This document shows, in pieces, positions 1 to 12,406 of a stretch of DNA of 64,000 bases (positions are counted from its first letter, which is position 1; each line of letters starts with the position of its first letter). Position numbers and translations under genes: made by a program. This DNA is from Tribonema minus (taxonomy: Eukaryota; Sar; Xanthophyceae; Tribonematales; Tribonemataceae), in NCBI GenBank assembly GCA_017506865.1, contig JAFCMP010000257.1:868001-932000 (forward strand), read 5' to 3'. Below the pieces are notes generated by a model that made no database searches, had not been told where the DNA came from, and saw nothing but the letters and a program-made list of their open reading frames with translations.

Positions 1-1285
1 CCACCGTGGCCCATACTAACTGCAGCACTGATGGCAAAACTGGGCGTGGCCCACCGTGGCCCATACTAACTGCAGCACTGATGGCGCGTGGCCGTGCATG
101 GCGTAGCGAGAACAAACATCTAAAAGTACGCGTGGAGTATTGTAACACTGGCAAGGGCGGCTACAGGTACAACTTCAACTTGTGCTCTCCACCGGGCACG
201 CATATATATTTAGAGCGAATTACCGCTGATCGAACAGTTCTTCAACAAGGTTTCAGCTGCAGAACGCTTGAACTCAAGCCTTAGGACATGTTGCAGCTGT
301 GCAGGAGCATATCCAGTGCAAGCGTTCTTGACACAATATCAAAGGCACAGGGTGCAGGAGAATGTACTGATTCTGTAGCTGGCATGCACGATATGGACGC
401 AGCTCAGTGACATGCACATCTCTTTGGCAGCATGCTCGGGGCCAGCGGGCAGTGTGGCGCTGACGATGTTTTATGGTGAACCTGAAAACGAAAAGGAACG
501 CTTGCTTCGTGACGCCAGTGCGTCCGAGCCGCTGCGGTCTCAGCTATTCAAGGCTAATAAATGGCCCGATTTCTTGTCAGTGCTAAATCGCAATCGCTCA
601 ATTTCCGAGGCAGCCCGGCGTGGTGTCTGGGCATTTAGAAAAATGTCCCACCCACACCCTCCCTCGCAAAAGGAAAACATGAATTCTCAAGGAGCTTGCA
701 TGCGGGCGCAGCAGCAATGCGGGGAGTTTACGCGTACCGCGAGTTGTCGGGTGTGGACCTGAACAGTTTCTCATTGGCGAGCATGCATCCGCAGCAGTCA
801 TGCAGGGAGTCCACTAGTACCGCAAGTCATCTGGTGTCGACTTGAACAGCATTTGAACATTACCGCACACGGCAGGTTATGCGTATGAGGTACCCTGTGG
901 TCACGGGTGACGAGTCTGAGCACAGGGAAAAAGGGCCCGACTTCACAAACGAAGAGCAATGATTCTTAAGGAGCTCGCATGCAGGTGCAGACCGTGGGCC
1001 AGAACAGTTTTAACCCTTGCCTCATACGGCAGAAAAAGTATCAGTTACACGGCGGCCATGGGTTACGACTCTCACTTACGAATAAAACACGTGTCAAAGG
1101 AATGTACTTGCACCCGTGCCACGGGTGTGCGCGCTTTCCCTGATACGGATATACTGCGGAGTATACAATGCGCTGTGCTGCGTGGTACTCCATATTGTAC
1201 ACATGAAGTGGAAGCGTGACGTGCCAATTCTTTCTGACAAGTAAGCTGCGTGCAGCGTTAATCTAGGGGCATCAAAAATGTCTAT
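1..1285. repeat. Dispersed ~1.1 kb repeat, copy 1 (intron or downstream of the FANCJ-like gene)
   Basis: No convincing exon is seen here. The first 100 bases are a direct repeat of about 50 bases. From about 120 to 1200 several blocks match 59360-60280 in the same order and orientation, for example GGCTACAGGTACAA, GTAGCTGGCATGCAC and GTGCCACGGGTGT. The element is unidentified; I see no reverse transcriptase or transposase. Confidence 0.55.
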
Positions 1286-1351
1286 TTATTGATCTACGGC
1301 TCTGGGCTGAAAACCATGTACCTTATGCAATTGTGGCAGCGCGACCCATAC

Positions 1352-1452
1352 CTGTTTCTTGCTGTCGAGCAGGTGATACATTCCTGTAGACCGCCACCGC
1401 GATAGCATGTCAGCCAGCAGCTTGTAGCTGGGCAGAAAACACAGCAGCCCGC
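1352..1452 (-). CDS. FANCJ: FANCJ-like exon 9: [10 protein letters not shown] (last exon in window)
   Basis: 33 codons plus a shared codon. It encodes [20 protein letters not shown] and STGMYHLLDSKKQ, nearly the human order [20 protein letters not shown]. The donor GTATGG at the end shows the gene continues, but no further exon is recognisable down to position 1. Confidence 0.85.
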
Positions 1453-3847
1453 CTGCGACGTGCAGGAGCATCGGCGAGTGAAGTTCAACAGCAATTGAAG
1501 TTGCAGCAACTCGTGAATATGACGTTTCAAACGTAGCTGCTCGTTCAACATGTCCAAAGCGTCACCATGTGAAGTTGACTATAGCTCCAAAACAAGCAAC
1601 ATGCAGGGGCCATCAGCCTCTACGCTGCATTGCAACCAGCAGGCGCACTCTCAGCACATCTGCGAGCGTCAGCATGTAAAGTTTTAGAGACAACTTCAAC
1701 GCGGCAACATGCAGGCCCACCAGCTCTACGCTGCATCACATCCAACACGATAAGCCCTAACCCTAACCTTAACCGCAACCCTAACCTAACCCTAACTCTC
1801 ACCGTCCACCACGTCCGCGCACGCCAGCAGCGTCGCGCCGACGCCGTCCTTAAACTCATCCGTCCTCTGATTTTCCGACTTGCCAATCAGCCGATAGCCC
1901 GCCACCATCGCCGCCGCCGCCGCCGCCGCAGGCCCCGGCCCCTCCCCGTTGGGCGCTGCCGCCGCGGCCCGCAGCAGCAGCGGCCGCCACTGCGCCGCCG
2001 CCGCTGCCGGTGCCGCCGCCGCCGCAGCAGCGGCGGCGGCGGCGGCGCGCAGCAGCGGCGGCGGCAGCGCGCCGGCCATGCTGACGGCGGCGACGCGGCA
2101 CTGGCGCGCGACGTCGATGACGTGCGGGGCGCTGAGGCAGAGGCGCGGCGCGAACTCCGCGCCGAGCTCCCCCGTGAAGTCGGTCATGGGCGACAGCGTG
2201 CCGGAGGCGAGCGCGACGCAGCGCGCGCTCTCCGCGATCTCGCGGAAGCAGACGGATGCCGTCATCGCCCACAGGCGCAGCGTGAGGGTGGCGCGACCGT
2301 CGTTGGCGTAGGCGGGGCGCGAGCGCGCGACGCACATCCTGCGGTAAGGGGGCGGGGAGGGGGGGGGGGGGGGGGGCTGCTGAGTGCTGTGAGGGGTCAG
2401 GGGCTGAACTCATGTTCTTGGAAGGGGCGGGGGGGGGGGGGGGGGGGGGGCTGCTGCTGAGTGCTGTCAGGGGGGGCTGAATTCGTGCTCTGAGCATGGG
2501 TTTATCAGAGGATTGGCAGATTGATGACAGCTTGGGAAATATGTCCGCTGTCAGGGGACATCTTTGACATATTTTGTCAGGGGGGCTGAGCTCATGTGTG
2601 CGTGCACTCAGGGTACTGCATGGGTGTATCAGCTATATCATTTCCGCTTGGGAGCAGCTTGATGTACTGTTGAATGCCAGCGGCGAGTGCTATTAGCCTT
2701 CGAGCGCTGGGGAAGCGAGGAGTGCTGATGTTAATGCACTTTTGGTACTGCAGTTGAAGCAATGGCGCTCTGTCAGGGGCTGGGTTTTTGACCGACATCT
2801 AAACCTTACCCCTCACCCTGCCCCTAGAAGGGCACGGCTGCTATGGCCCACAGCAGTTGTAGCAGAGTGGTGATACTTCAGCCCGGTGAGCATAAGGTGC
2901 ATGTTAGGGTTAAATCACTGCTGAGCACCATTGGGGCGGGCTGGGGGTGTTTCTGCACTAGCGATACAAAATGGCTGGCTGTTCATTTGCCTAACCCTGA
3001 CCCTAACCCCAATGAGGGTTCCTAGTGGGGCAGTGGCAGCCTTTATGGACGGGGAGGATGCACACGCACACAACCTCGATGATGGCCTGCAGCAAGTGAG
3101 CAGTGCCAATGCATTAACGTGAGCCCAAGTCAACCAGCGCAGTGCTCGACCAGTTGCGCTGTCAGCATCGGTCAACAGTGCGGTACACTTGTTCCGCCAA
3201 GCGTCGTCAGATGCGGCGCTCAGCCATCCAGCCCAGCGCAGTGCTCAACCAGCTGCGCTATCAGCATCGCGGTACTTACCCACTTGCTGTGCTGAGCGTT
3301 GTCAACTGCTGCACTGCAGTGCTCAGCCGTCCTGCGCTGTCAGCATTGCTCAACGGTGCAGCACACTGCTGTGCGGAGCGTTGTCACAGGCGTGTCGCGC
3401 AACGGCTTGCTCATCAGCATCACGCGCAACACACCTGTAGTGCTATCAAAGGTGGCTGGCTGTTTGTTACAAGTGAGGATTCCTAATGTGGCACCCACAT
3501 GCTTGTTGTGCTGATTGTGGTAGCTTGACACAAGCCCACAGCTCCGCCATCCTGCACTGTCAGCATTGCTCAACGGTGCACCACACCTGCTGTTTGGAGC
3601 GTGGTTGCACACACCTATAGTGCTGAGCGTTGTCGCCGGTCCCAGGCTCACCCGTCCCCAGCAGAAACTGCGCCACCGTCAGCAGGCTCGTCACCAGATT
3701 GAGCGTTGCTGACGCCGGCGTTGCAGGCTCCTCCTGTTGAGCGCTGTTGCCACCCCCTTGGCGAGCGCCACCACCCCGCGCCTGAGCATTGCCGCCGCCG
3801 CCGCCGCCGCCGCCGCCGATGCCGCCGCCACCACCGCCGCTGCCGTC

Positions 3848-3878
<31 letters not shown>

Positions 3879-6800
3879 CCGCCGCCGCCGCCGCCGCCAT
3901 CAGCATCGTCTCCGTCGCTGCCTTCGGAGTCACTGCTCAACATGGCGGCGCCGTAGCAGTTCGTGCGGCGGCGCGGCGCGGCAGCAGCGGCGACGGGGGC
4001 GGCAGGGCGTGGCCGCTTCTTTCCGGTAACGCGCCGCAAGGGCATAGTGCCGTCGCGGTCGCTGTCTGCGGCAGCTGCGCGGGTGTAACAGCAGTGAGAC
4101 GGCAAGCAGGTATGTAGGTATGCAGGGCCTCACAAGCGCCGCGCAGCGCTGTCGCGGCAGTGGTTTTGCATGGCAGCACGCGGCATGCACTGGTGTTTAG
4201 ACATAGGGGGGTGATGCTGCTGCGATGTACAGCAGCTTCTGGCATGCAGCACGATGCTGATGTTTGTGGGGCTCACAGCGAGGGGGGAAGGGGGGGGGGG
4301 TGGCAATGTCCACTGCTGAGCGCTGCTGCCACACAAGAACTAGTCGTAGGGTCACATTTGATGTTGTACGTAGCCCCCGCATTCAACCTCACATTGAACG
4401 GTGCACTGGTAGAGCTGGAAACCCATGCAGAGCATCAGTCAACCTGATTACACTGTGAAGGCAACTTCAACATATCATGACTCTGACTTCAACTGTATGT
4501 GGCGCTCAGGCTGCAACAGTCAATAACTTGGCCAGCACTAATGCTGTTAACGGCGCAGCCCTACCAAGTCCTCACCCAAAATTTAATGCAGTTTTGACAA
4601 CGAGATTATATCATCATCGGCTCATCCTGTCAGACATTTAGTTCACAAACCGCTCAGTTGCTCAAAACCATTGAGTCAGCAGTTGATCAATACCTGCCGC
4701 AGCGGCGCCGGCGCCCCCTCCGCCATCGCCGCCGCCCCCACTGCCAGCAGCATCATCACCCCCGCCGCCGCCGCCGTCACCGCCGCCACCGCCGCCGCCG
4801 CCGCCGCCATCGACAGCGCCGCCAACTCCCTCCGCGGCGCCCCGCTGCTGATCACTGCCGCTGCCGCCGCTGCTGCTGCTGCTGTTGCTGCCCTCGTTGC
4901 CGCTGCTCAGCGCCTCCGCCGCGCCGCGCAGCGCGCCGAGCGACTCCGGCGTGATGCCCGCCTTGTCGCGCAGCACGGCGGCGGCCTCCGCGCCGCTGAA
5001 GCAGCGCTCAGACTCCTGCAGGAGGTCGCCCTGCACGGCCGCGAGGATGCGGCGCGCGTCCTTGTCCAGCCACCTGGCCAGCCCTGCAGGAGTTGAGTAA
5101 AGGCAGCGGGGATGGCGGCATCAGCAGCAGCGTCGAGGGCGGGGCTGTGTTGTGCGCTGAAAGTGCAGATTTGAATGCGCCGTTCTGGCATTTGTGTGCG
5201 ACTCCGCCCGAATGTCCGCGAGGATGCGGCGCGCGTCCTTGTCGAGCCATTTGGCGAGACCTGCAGAAAATACAGGCGGCGGCGGTGGCGTCAGCAGCGG
5301 CGGGATGTGCTATGAGAGCTGAAAGTTCAAGTCTGGAAGTTTGTGTCCAATTCGGCTCAAATGTCTGTAAGGATGCGGCGCGCATCCTGGCCGAGCCACC
5401 TGGCCAGCCCCGCAGCGTCAGAAATGGCAGAGCTCAGTCGTAAGTGCAAGCGTGCAGCAGCGCTCGGCGCCGCACCTGCGGCGACGACAGCGGCGGCTCA
5501 ACACTTCCAGGCTCATGCAGAGCGCTGCTGTTGTTGTCGTTGGCGTGACTTCACGTACCTCGAGTGCTGCGATCGGGTGCCGCAGTTCTGGAGTGTAGGG
5601 TGCAATGCTGCGTTGTGAGATAATCCAAAGCGCCGACTCCAAACTGCCTACTTCGGGTATTTGCCAATACTATTTGGAGTGTTCACTGGAAAGAGCATGG
5701 TACCGCAGCACACTTTCTGGCTGCCAAGCTATTGCGCAGTCACCCACAGTAGCGGCACACATTCAGCAGGCGCGACGGCAGGCTGCTTGCGGCGCTGCCA
5801 GCCTTCTTGAATTACCCACTGCAACATCTTGATTATCAGTGCGGCACATTGCACAACTGCAACCTTCAACTCGGTCAACCTCTTCCACGTGCATGCACAT
5901 ATACACTCTCAAGCGGCATGACAGACAGACGCGCGCGCGCTGCGCCGGAGCGCGCACTCACGCGTGATGGGCTGCAGCAGCGTGCGGCAGTGCTCCTGCA
6001 GCGGCGACAGCAGCGGCTCCGCATCGAAAACCGCCTCTTCGGAGCGCTGTCGCCGTTCCTTTGCCCGCTTCTTCTCCGCTTTGATGTCCTTGTCGATGAC
6101 TTCGCGCAGGTTCTTAATGGCGCGTTGGATGCGCTCCAGCGTCAGGTCCAGCGACGCCGACTCGCGGCAGAAGCTGGCAATGTTGTGCGCCTCTGCAACA
6201 GCGGTCCACAGGGGGGTATGGGGTATCTCATCGTGATGAGGGTATAATATCACCAAGTATATGGCAGAAGCTGGCAATGTTGTGCGCCTCTGTAACAGCC
6301 GTCCACAGGGGGGTATGGGGGGCATCTCGTCAATTTTGAGGGTAACGTGTAAAAAGCAGAAGCTGGCAATGTTGTGCGCCTCTGCAACAGCAGTCCACAG
6401 GGGGCTATGGAGGGTATCTCGTCAATTCTGAGCATCATGTCACTGCAAGGCAGAAGTTGGCGGTGTTGTGTGCCCCTGCAACAGGGATTGACAGGGGGGA
6501 AGGGTATCGAACTACTTAGGGTGTGTCGGTTAGAGGGTATCTTCACAAGGCAGAAGCTGGCAATGTTGTGCGCCTCTGCAGCAGCGGTCCGCAGAGGGGT
6601 ATGGGGGCATCTCGTCAATTCCAAGTATCACGTCACTGCAAGGCGAAAGCTGGCAATGTCATGTCACATGCCTCAGCAACAGCAATCCATGGTGGGGGGG
6701 GAGGGGGGGGGGGGGAAGAGTGCATTCCCACAAGGAGAAGCTGGCGGTGTTGGTCGGCAGCAGTTGAAGGGGGGGTATAGGGTATCTCATCATTTGTGTC

Positions 6801-9295
6801 AGGGGCTTGTATCACATCAGAAGCTGGTGGTGTTGTGCGTCTCTGCATTGGCAGTCACAAGAGGCAGCCACCCTGTTTTGTGGCCGTGATCTTGAACTGA
6901 AGCAAGCGCAGCCTGGACAACATACCCATGCAACTGTTGCCTCGAAAACAGTTGCAAGCAATCTGGTCAGCAATGATAATGACCCCCGTTGCACACGCCA
7001 ACCTGTGCATCAAACACTTGAAGTAGCAGGGTTAGGATTAGGTTTGGGTCACTATAGCTCACTTACCGACAGTGATGCTAGCCTCGGTGTCACATGTGTA
7101 CACCTGCTGTTGACAAACGCTAAATAGCACCACTAGACACGCCGCCAGGTAAGCTAGCCTCAGTGTCGCGTGTGTGCACCCACTGATGACGATTGCTGAA
7201 AAACAAACCTAGATACACCGCAATTATGCTAGCCTCAATGTCACGTGTGTATACCTGTTGTTGACGATCGCTGAACAATCACAAAAAAACACGCCGGCAG
7301 TTTTGCCGGCAGTTACACTGCCACAACGCTCAGCAGCGCACGTTGTGCCCTCACCGCCGAAGATGATGACGGCGCCCTTGATGTCGACCTTGGCCATGCG
7401 GCGGATGTTGGGGTCTAGGACCTAGTTGTACGGGATCACAAAATAAACAACACTGCGGCAGTTACGCCGACAGTTACGCTGCCACAACGCTCAGCACAGC
7501 GCGCCACAACCTCACCGTCAAAGATGATGACAGCGCCCTTGATGTCGACCTTGGCCATGCGGCGGATGTTGGGGTCAATGACGTAGTTGTATGGGCACAG
7601 CACCAGCTGCGCATGCGCGTGTGCAGTCTTGGCTGCAAAGTACGCGCAGCCGTCTATCTGCTCCGCTGCGCATTTCTGCAGCGAGGGGGTGGGGGGGGGG
7701 TGACGATACGTATGTTCATCGTACTTATGCTGAAAGTGTTACAGCTCCGCTGCGCATTTCTGCGGCCATGGGAGGGTGACGATGCGCATGGTCGTCATAT
7801 GTGTTTGTAGTGAGGATGTTACAGTGGCAACATGTACTTGTATGTATGTTTTGCAGCCGTCTGGGTCGCAATTGCGCACATCTGCCCATCTTCGCCTCTC
7901 TCTCTCTTGGTTTGCGCCGCAGGAGAAGACACTACACACAATTTTCTAATGTAGGCCTACATGTACTCCTTCAAAAAATCATATACTTCGAAGTACGTCC
8001 AAGTACCGTGGCACTGCAAAGTCGAAGTAAGGTGCTATGAAGCACATCTAGACAATACATCCGCTCCGCCGTGGTTCTCTGCGACGCCCCCCCCCCCCGG
8101 GCGGGGGGGGGGATACAATGGCAAGGCGCAATGAATCAGCAGGGGGCACTTGACATGGCAAGGTGAATTGGAGTTTAAGTAGTGCAACAGAATTGGAGTT
8201 TAAAGTAATGCAACAGACGGCACGCATCTGTGCGTGCAAGGCGATGTTGGGAAGGGAAGAGGGGCAGCGCTTCGTAACTGCCAACGTGCATGATACTGGC
8301 CAAATGCGCTTGATGCACGGTACAACTACATACATACATGCCTCCTTTGCACTGCGTTGCACCCCTCTGCTGTGCGTTTCGTGGGCAGGTGGCCTCATGT
8401 AGCGTGCATGGAGGGCGCACGCATGAAGGGGGAATGTATATATGCACGCTGAACCGCGCAGAGCTGTCGTCACACAAGTTGTGCTGTACAAATCTGATTA
8501 CTGTACATAATACGCAGCGGAGCCACCTTGGCATCTCTCGGGGGGGGGGCTCGTTGACCATGGCACCTGTTGCTGCTGGCGGGGATCGGAGTGTTCTGCA
8601 ATGGTGCCGTGCATCATTGCAGAAGGTTGAGCCATGCCGCCTCTCCACACAACAGAAAACAAGGCCCCAGTGCGCGCGCCCACTCACGCTGTCGGTCATG
8701 CCCCCCAGATCATCAGAGCCGTCGGTGACGCAGCGGCGCCGTGTCTCTCTCTTCTAAGTAGTGGCATATGCCGCCGTTCACGGTGCGCACGGGCATGCAC
8801 ACGCTGGCACGCGCAGCAGCCAACCGTGGACGCATACTAAAAACCTGATTGCAAACATGATTTCTATGTGAGTATGCTGCCAAAAAAACAAGAACAAGGT
8901 GACTCACGCTGTCGTTGACGCCCCAGATCTGCGGCAGGCTGCGCGCCACCTCGTCCGCGCGCCTGTTCCGCTCGCACAGCGACGCCTTGCGCAGCGCCTT
9001 GCAGCCGGCGGTGATGTCGCCGCCGCCGGCGAACGTCGCCTCGATGTCCGCGGTGCACGTAAACTTGCGTGAGGCGAGCACTGCCATGGAGAAGGCGCCG
9101 GGGCCGCGGCCGTCGCGCGCCAGCAGCGGCTCAAAGGCGCGCAGCTGGTTCACCACCTGCTCCAGCTGCGGGGCGGGCGGGGGGGGGGGGGGGAGATAAA
9201 TACTATGTGTGGGGGTGGGCAGATGGCATCTGGGGGGCGCGAAGAGGGTGAGAAACATGAGGTTTCTGAGGGGCGTGTGGGGGGGGGGCTGTAAG

Positions 9296-9342
<47 letters not shown>

Positions 9343-12300
9343 TGAAGCATGTGGTTAGCAGAGGCTGCACGCGGCATCAAGATGGGGGGTCGTCAGCATG
9401 TTGTGTGCAGTGCCTCAGTGACTTGGACTGAGCCAAGCTGTTCAGCACTGCTTCAGTGCATGCTGAGCTCACTGCGAGGTCTGATGAGCAATGCTTTGAG
9501 TTGTGGTTCAGCAAGTGCGGTCACGCTCAAGAGCATCGGCAGCTAAATCTGGGGGGGAGCACGCGGCTCTGGTCGATGGCCTGCTCCTCCTGTGCTGAGC
9601 ACTGCTTCAATGTGCGCCATGCAATGCTTTGAGGTCTGCTGAGCAGTGATGCTTCAATATGTGCTCAGCATGCTCTGGGGAGCGCTGGCGAGCACCGCTT
9701 CGCGGTGTGCTGGGAGCTGCTCTTGAGGCGTGCTGGGAGCACTGCTGCATGGTGTGCTGAGCAGTGCTCGCCGGCATGCAATGGTCGAGTGCAAAGAGCC
9801 AGGGTTCCGCACAAAATGGCGCTGTGGTGGTAAATGCAGCACGCATGACATGCGTCATCACTCGCTTTGCAGCAGGCGTGCAGCCGGTCTGTCCCTAATT
9901 CTACTACCAGCTGTTGCTCTATTCCCAAGCACCGGACAACACGCAGCAGAGGCTGGAGGGCACCGGGTGCGAGAGGGGTAGTTAAGGTTTGAAAGTTGCC
10001 TCATGTGAGCGCAGGCATGTCGCAGCTGAAAGTGCGCGCGTCACATGCTACTTCAACAGTGGCTGAACCGCACACCGGTGGTTGGACATCCGCAGGAGGA
10101 AAGAGCACGCAGGTGGCGCTCTAGCACTGACCCTACCCCTAAGCCTGGCCTAAAGGCGATGGGCTTTGCCAGCCCAACAGCATGTATCGACACTGCCCAT
10201 GCTTACAAGCCCTGCTGCAAACTACATGCACCAGTCCCTGCTACAGCTGGCGCCTATGTAGGGTCCGATTGTGCTGGGTTATCGGAATACCAGTTGTATC
10301 ACTTAAGTGTATACATCGGATTTGCAGTACCTGACCACATCAGTCGTATGATACACCATCAGCTTCAACTTCGAGCGCTTGACCGCGCGCACGTGAGCTT
10401 GAGGAGTGTGCTCGTAATCAAATAATGCGTTACGTTGCCTCAGCCTCTGTCAAATCAACAATATGCGTATTGCATAGCGCACACGGCCATGCCTACCTAC
10501 CTATGCAGTGCAGGCCTCGGACATTGGTGCCCTTGCCTCACTGTTCTTGGTTTTCATTTTCCGCCGGCGCACATAACTGCCATGACTGACACACCACATA
10601 GTGAACCGCCCAGATGCTCACACGCACACAGCAACATAGAAACGCCCAAGTGGCGGTTTGACGCTGAGCATGCCAAACGCACGCTCCCATGGGTCTGACC
10701 GGCTGCACTGCATGCACGGCGGCTGCCACAGCCCAAAGCCTCAACACGCACGTTCAAAGCCAACACGATGCTGCACACTTTGAAAACCCGCACACCTGAC
10801 TCTGCGTGCGCGTGCAGTAGTACACGCGCGCGCCGCAGCCGCGCGCCGCGACCTGCGCCGCCAGCACCGCCGCGCTGTACCGCTCCCCCGCCGCCACCGC
10901 CTCCGCGATCGCGCGCTGCCGCGCTGCCGCCGCCGCCGCCTCCACCGCCTCCGGGCCCGCCGCTGCCGCAGCAGCGCTTGCAGCAGCAGCGCTCGCTGCA
11001 GCAGCGCTTGCTGCAGCGCTTGGCGCCCCGCCAGGAGCGCACTCCTCCTCATACTCCAACTCCACGGGCTCCTTTGCCGTGCCTTTCCCACAACGCTCAA
11101 CAGGAATCCCCCCGGAGCGGGCAGGGGGGCCTTTCGCGGAGCGCTCAGGGGAGCCGTTGGGCGCTGCCGCGGCCTGAGCATCCGCGCAGGGCTTGCCTGC
11201 TGTGCCTGAGCCCGGTGGCGGCGGCGGCGGCTCAGGAATGGGCTTGAAGAGGGCGGCGTTGCTGGCGTGGCGGAAGGCCAGCGCGGCGCTAAGTAGGGCT
11301 ATGGTTTTGCCGGTGCCGGTGGGAGACTCGAGCAGTGTGTGCTTGCCCTCCATGGCGGCGGTGAGCAGGTGGGACATCACCAGCAGCTGCAGACCCGCGG
11401 GGGGGGGGGGGGGGGGGGGGTCAACTTCACCAGCTGATGTGTTGAACTTGGAAAGTGTGGCTCATGGTGTTTTGGGCGCATCGTACAGCAGCACAGTGCG
11501 CACGCACTCGTTTGGTGGCCAGAGTTTATGTTGCTAGCCTCTGAGCAAATTACCAATACCGTGCACACGGCTTCGCGTCTGCTTCAAACACACAGACATG
11601 TTGTAGCCCGCTACATAGCAGAATCTATTGGTCCCAGCGGCGCACAAGAGTCACTGCAGGTGACAAAGCTCTCTTTACCACTCACAAGTAATTCAGAAAA
11701 CGTAGAAGGTGACGACGCGTGCAGGCATCAGCGCATGGTCTCCATAGCACTTGCTTGCACCTTCTACCAGACACTACTCATGAAGCTTAGCTGCCCAGAC
11801 TGTACGATCAGCATTCCGGGCTCATCTCAAAATGCGGGTGGCGCCGCGCATGTCAACACACTGTCGCGCCATAAACTCTCTCAAGCGCATGCTTCGCATC
11901 GTCGACAACTTGCCTGCGCTTGGAACGGCTGCTTGCGGGGAGGGAACCGCACGGTGAACGCCGCTTCGCGCGCAGCACCCCCGCAGCTGGGAACCTTAAA
12001 CTCGCTGTAGTCGGCTGCAAACACCGCGCCCCGCCTAGCGGCGCCGGCAGCATCTCCCGCTGCAGCTGCAGCAGCTGCAGGTGGCGGCAGGGGCTCTCCT
12101 GCCGCTGCCGCCGCAGCCGCCGCCGCCGCCACCGCCGCCGCTGCTGCAGGCGTCAGGCCCGCTGCGATCGCTGCTGCCTCGGCAGCCGCGCCCACGCCCG
12201 CTGCTGCGGCGGGTGACAAGCGCGTCGCTGCTGCAGCAGTCGCCGCTTGCGGGGTTGGCGGTGGTGACACCGCCATCGGTGTCGCTGGTGCTGCGGCAGC

Positions 12301-12375
12301 AGCGCGGGTCGCAGTGACTCTGCGTGGTGACCAGTGATCATCCAGTTCCCTGTCCCTGTCGGCAGCAGAGGCTGC

Positions 12376-12406
<31 letters not shown>

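Noticed and set aside
1630-2460. Long plus-strand Arg/Gly-rich open frame, and similar GCC frames at 3706-4117, 4658-5096 and 44163-44912
   Set aside because: These are shadows of GGC-rich minus-strand helicase exons; the minus strand carries recognisable motifs and splice sites.
3647-3652. GTGAGC donor for FANCJ-like exon 7
   Set aside because: It looks strong but gives phase 1, which cannot join exon 8; the GTGTGTG donor at 3614 gives phase 2 and a better match to the family.
6258-6862. CRISPR-like array
   Set aside because: Regular spacing, but the units are whole tandem copies including splice site and exon edge, with no unique spacers, in a eukaryotic intron.
8708-8757. Extra FANCJ-like exon (GSDDLGGMTDS)
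   Set aside because: Its end repeats the exon 3 end including the donor, and the frame and the four-Cys spacing are complete without it; treated as an echo.
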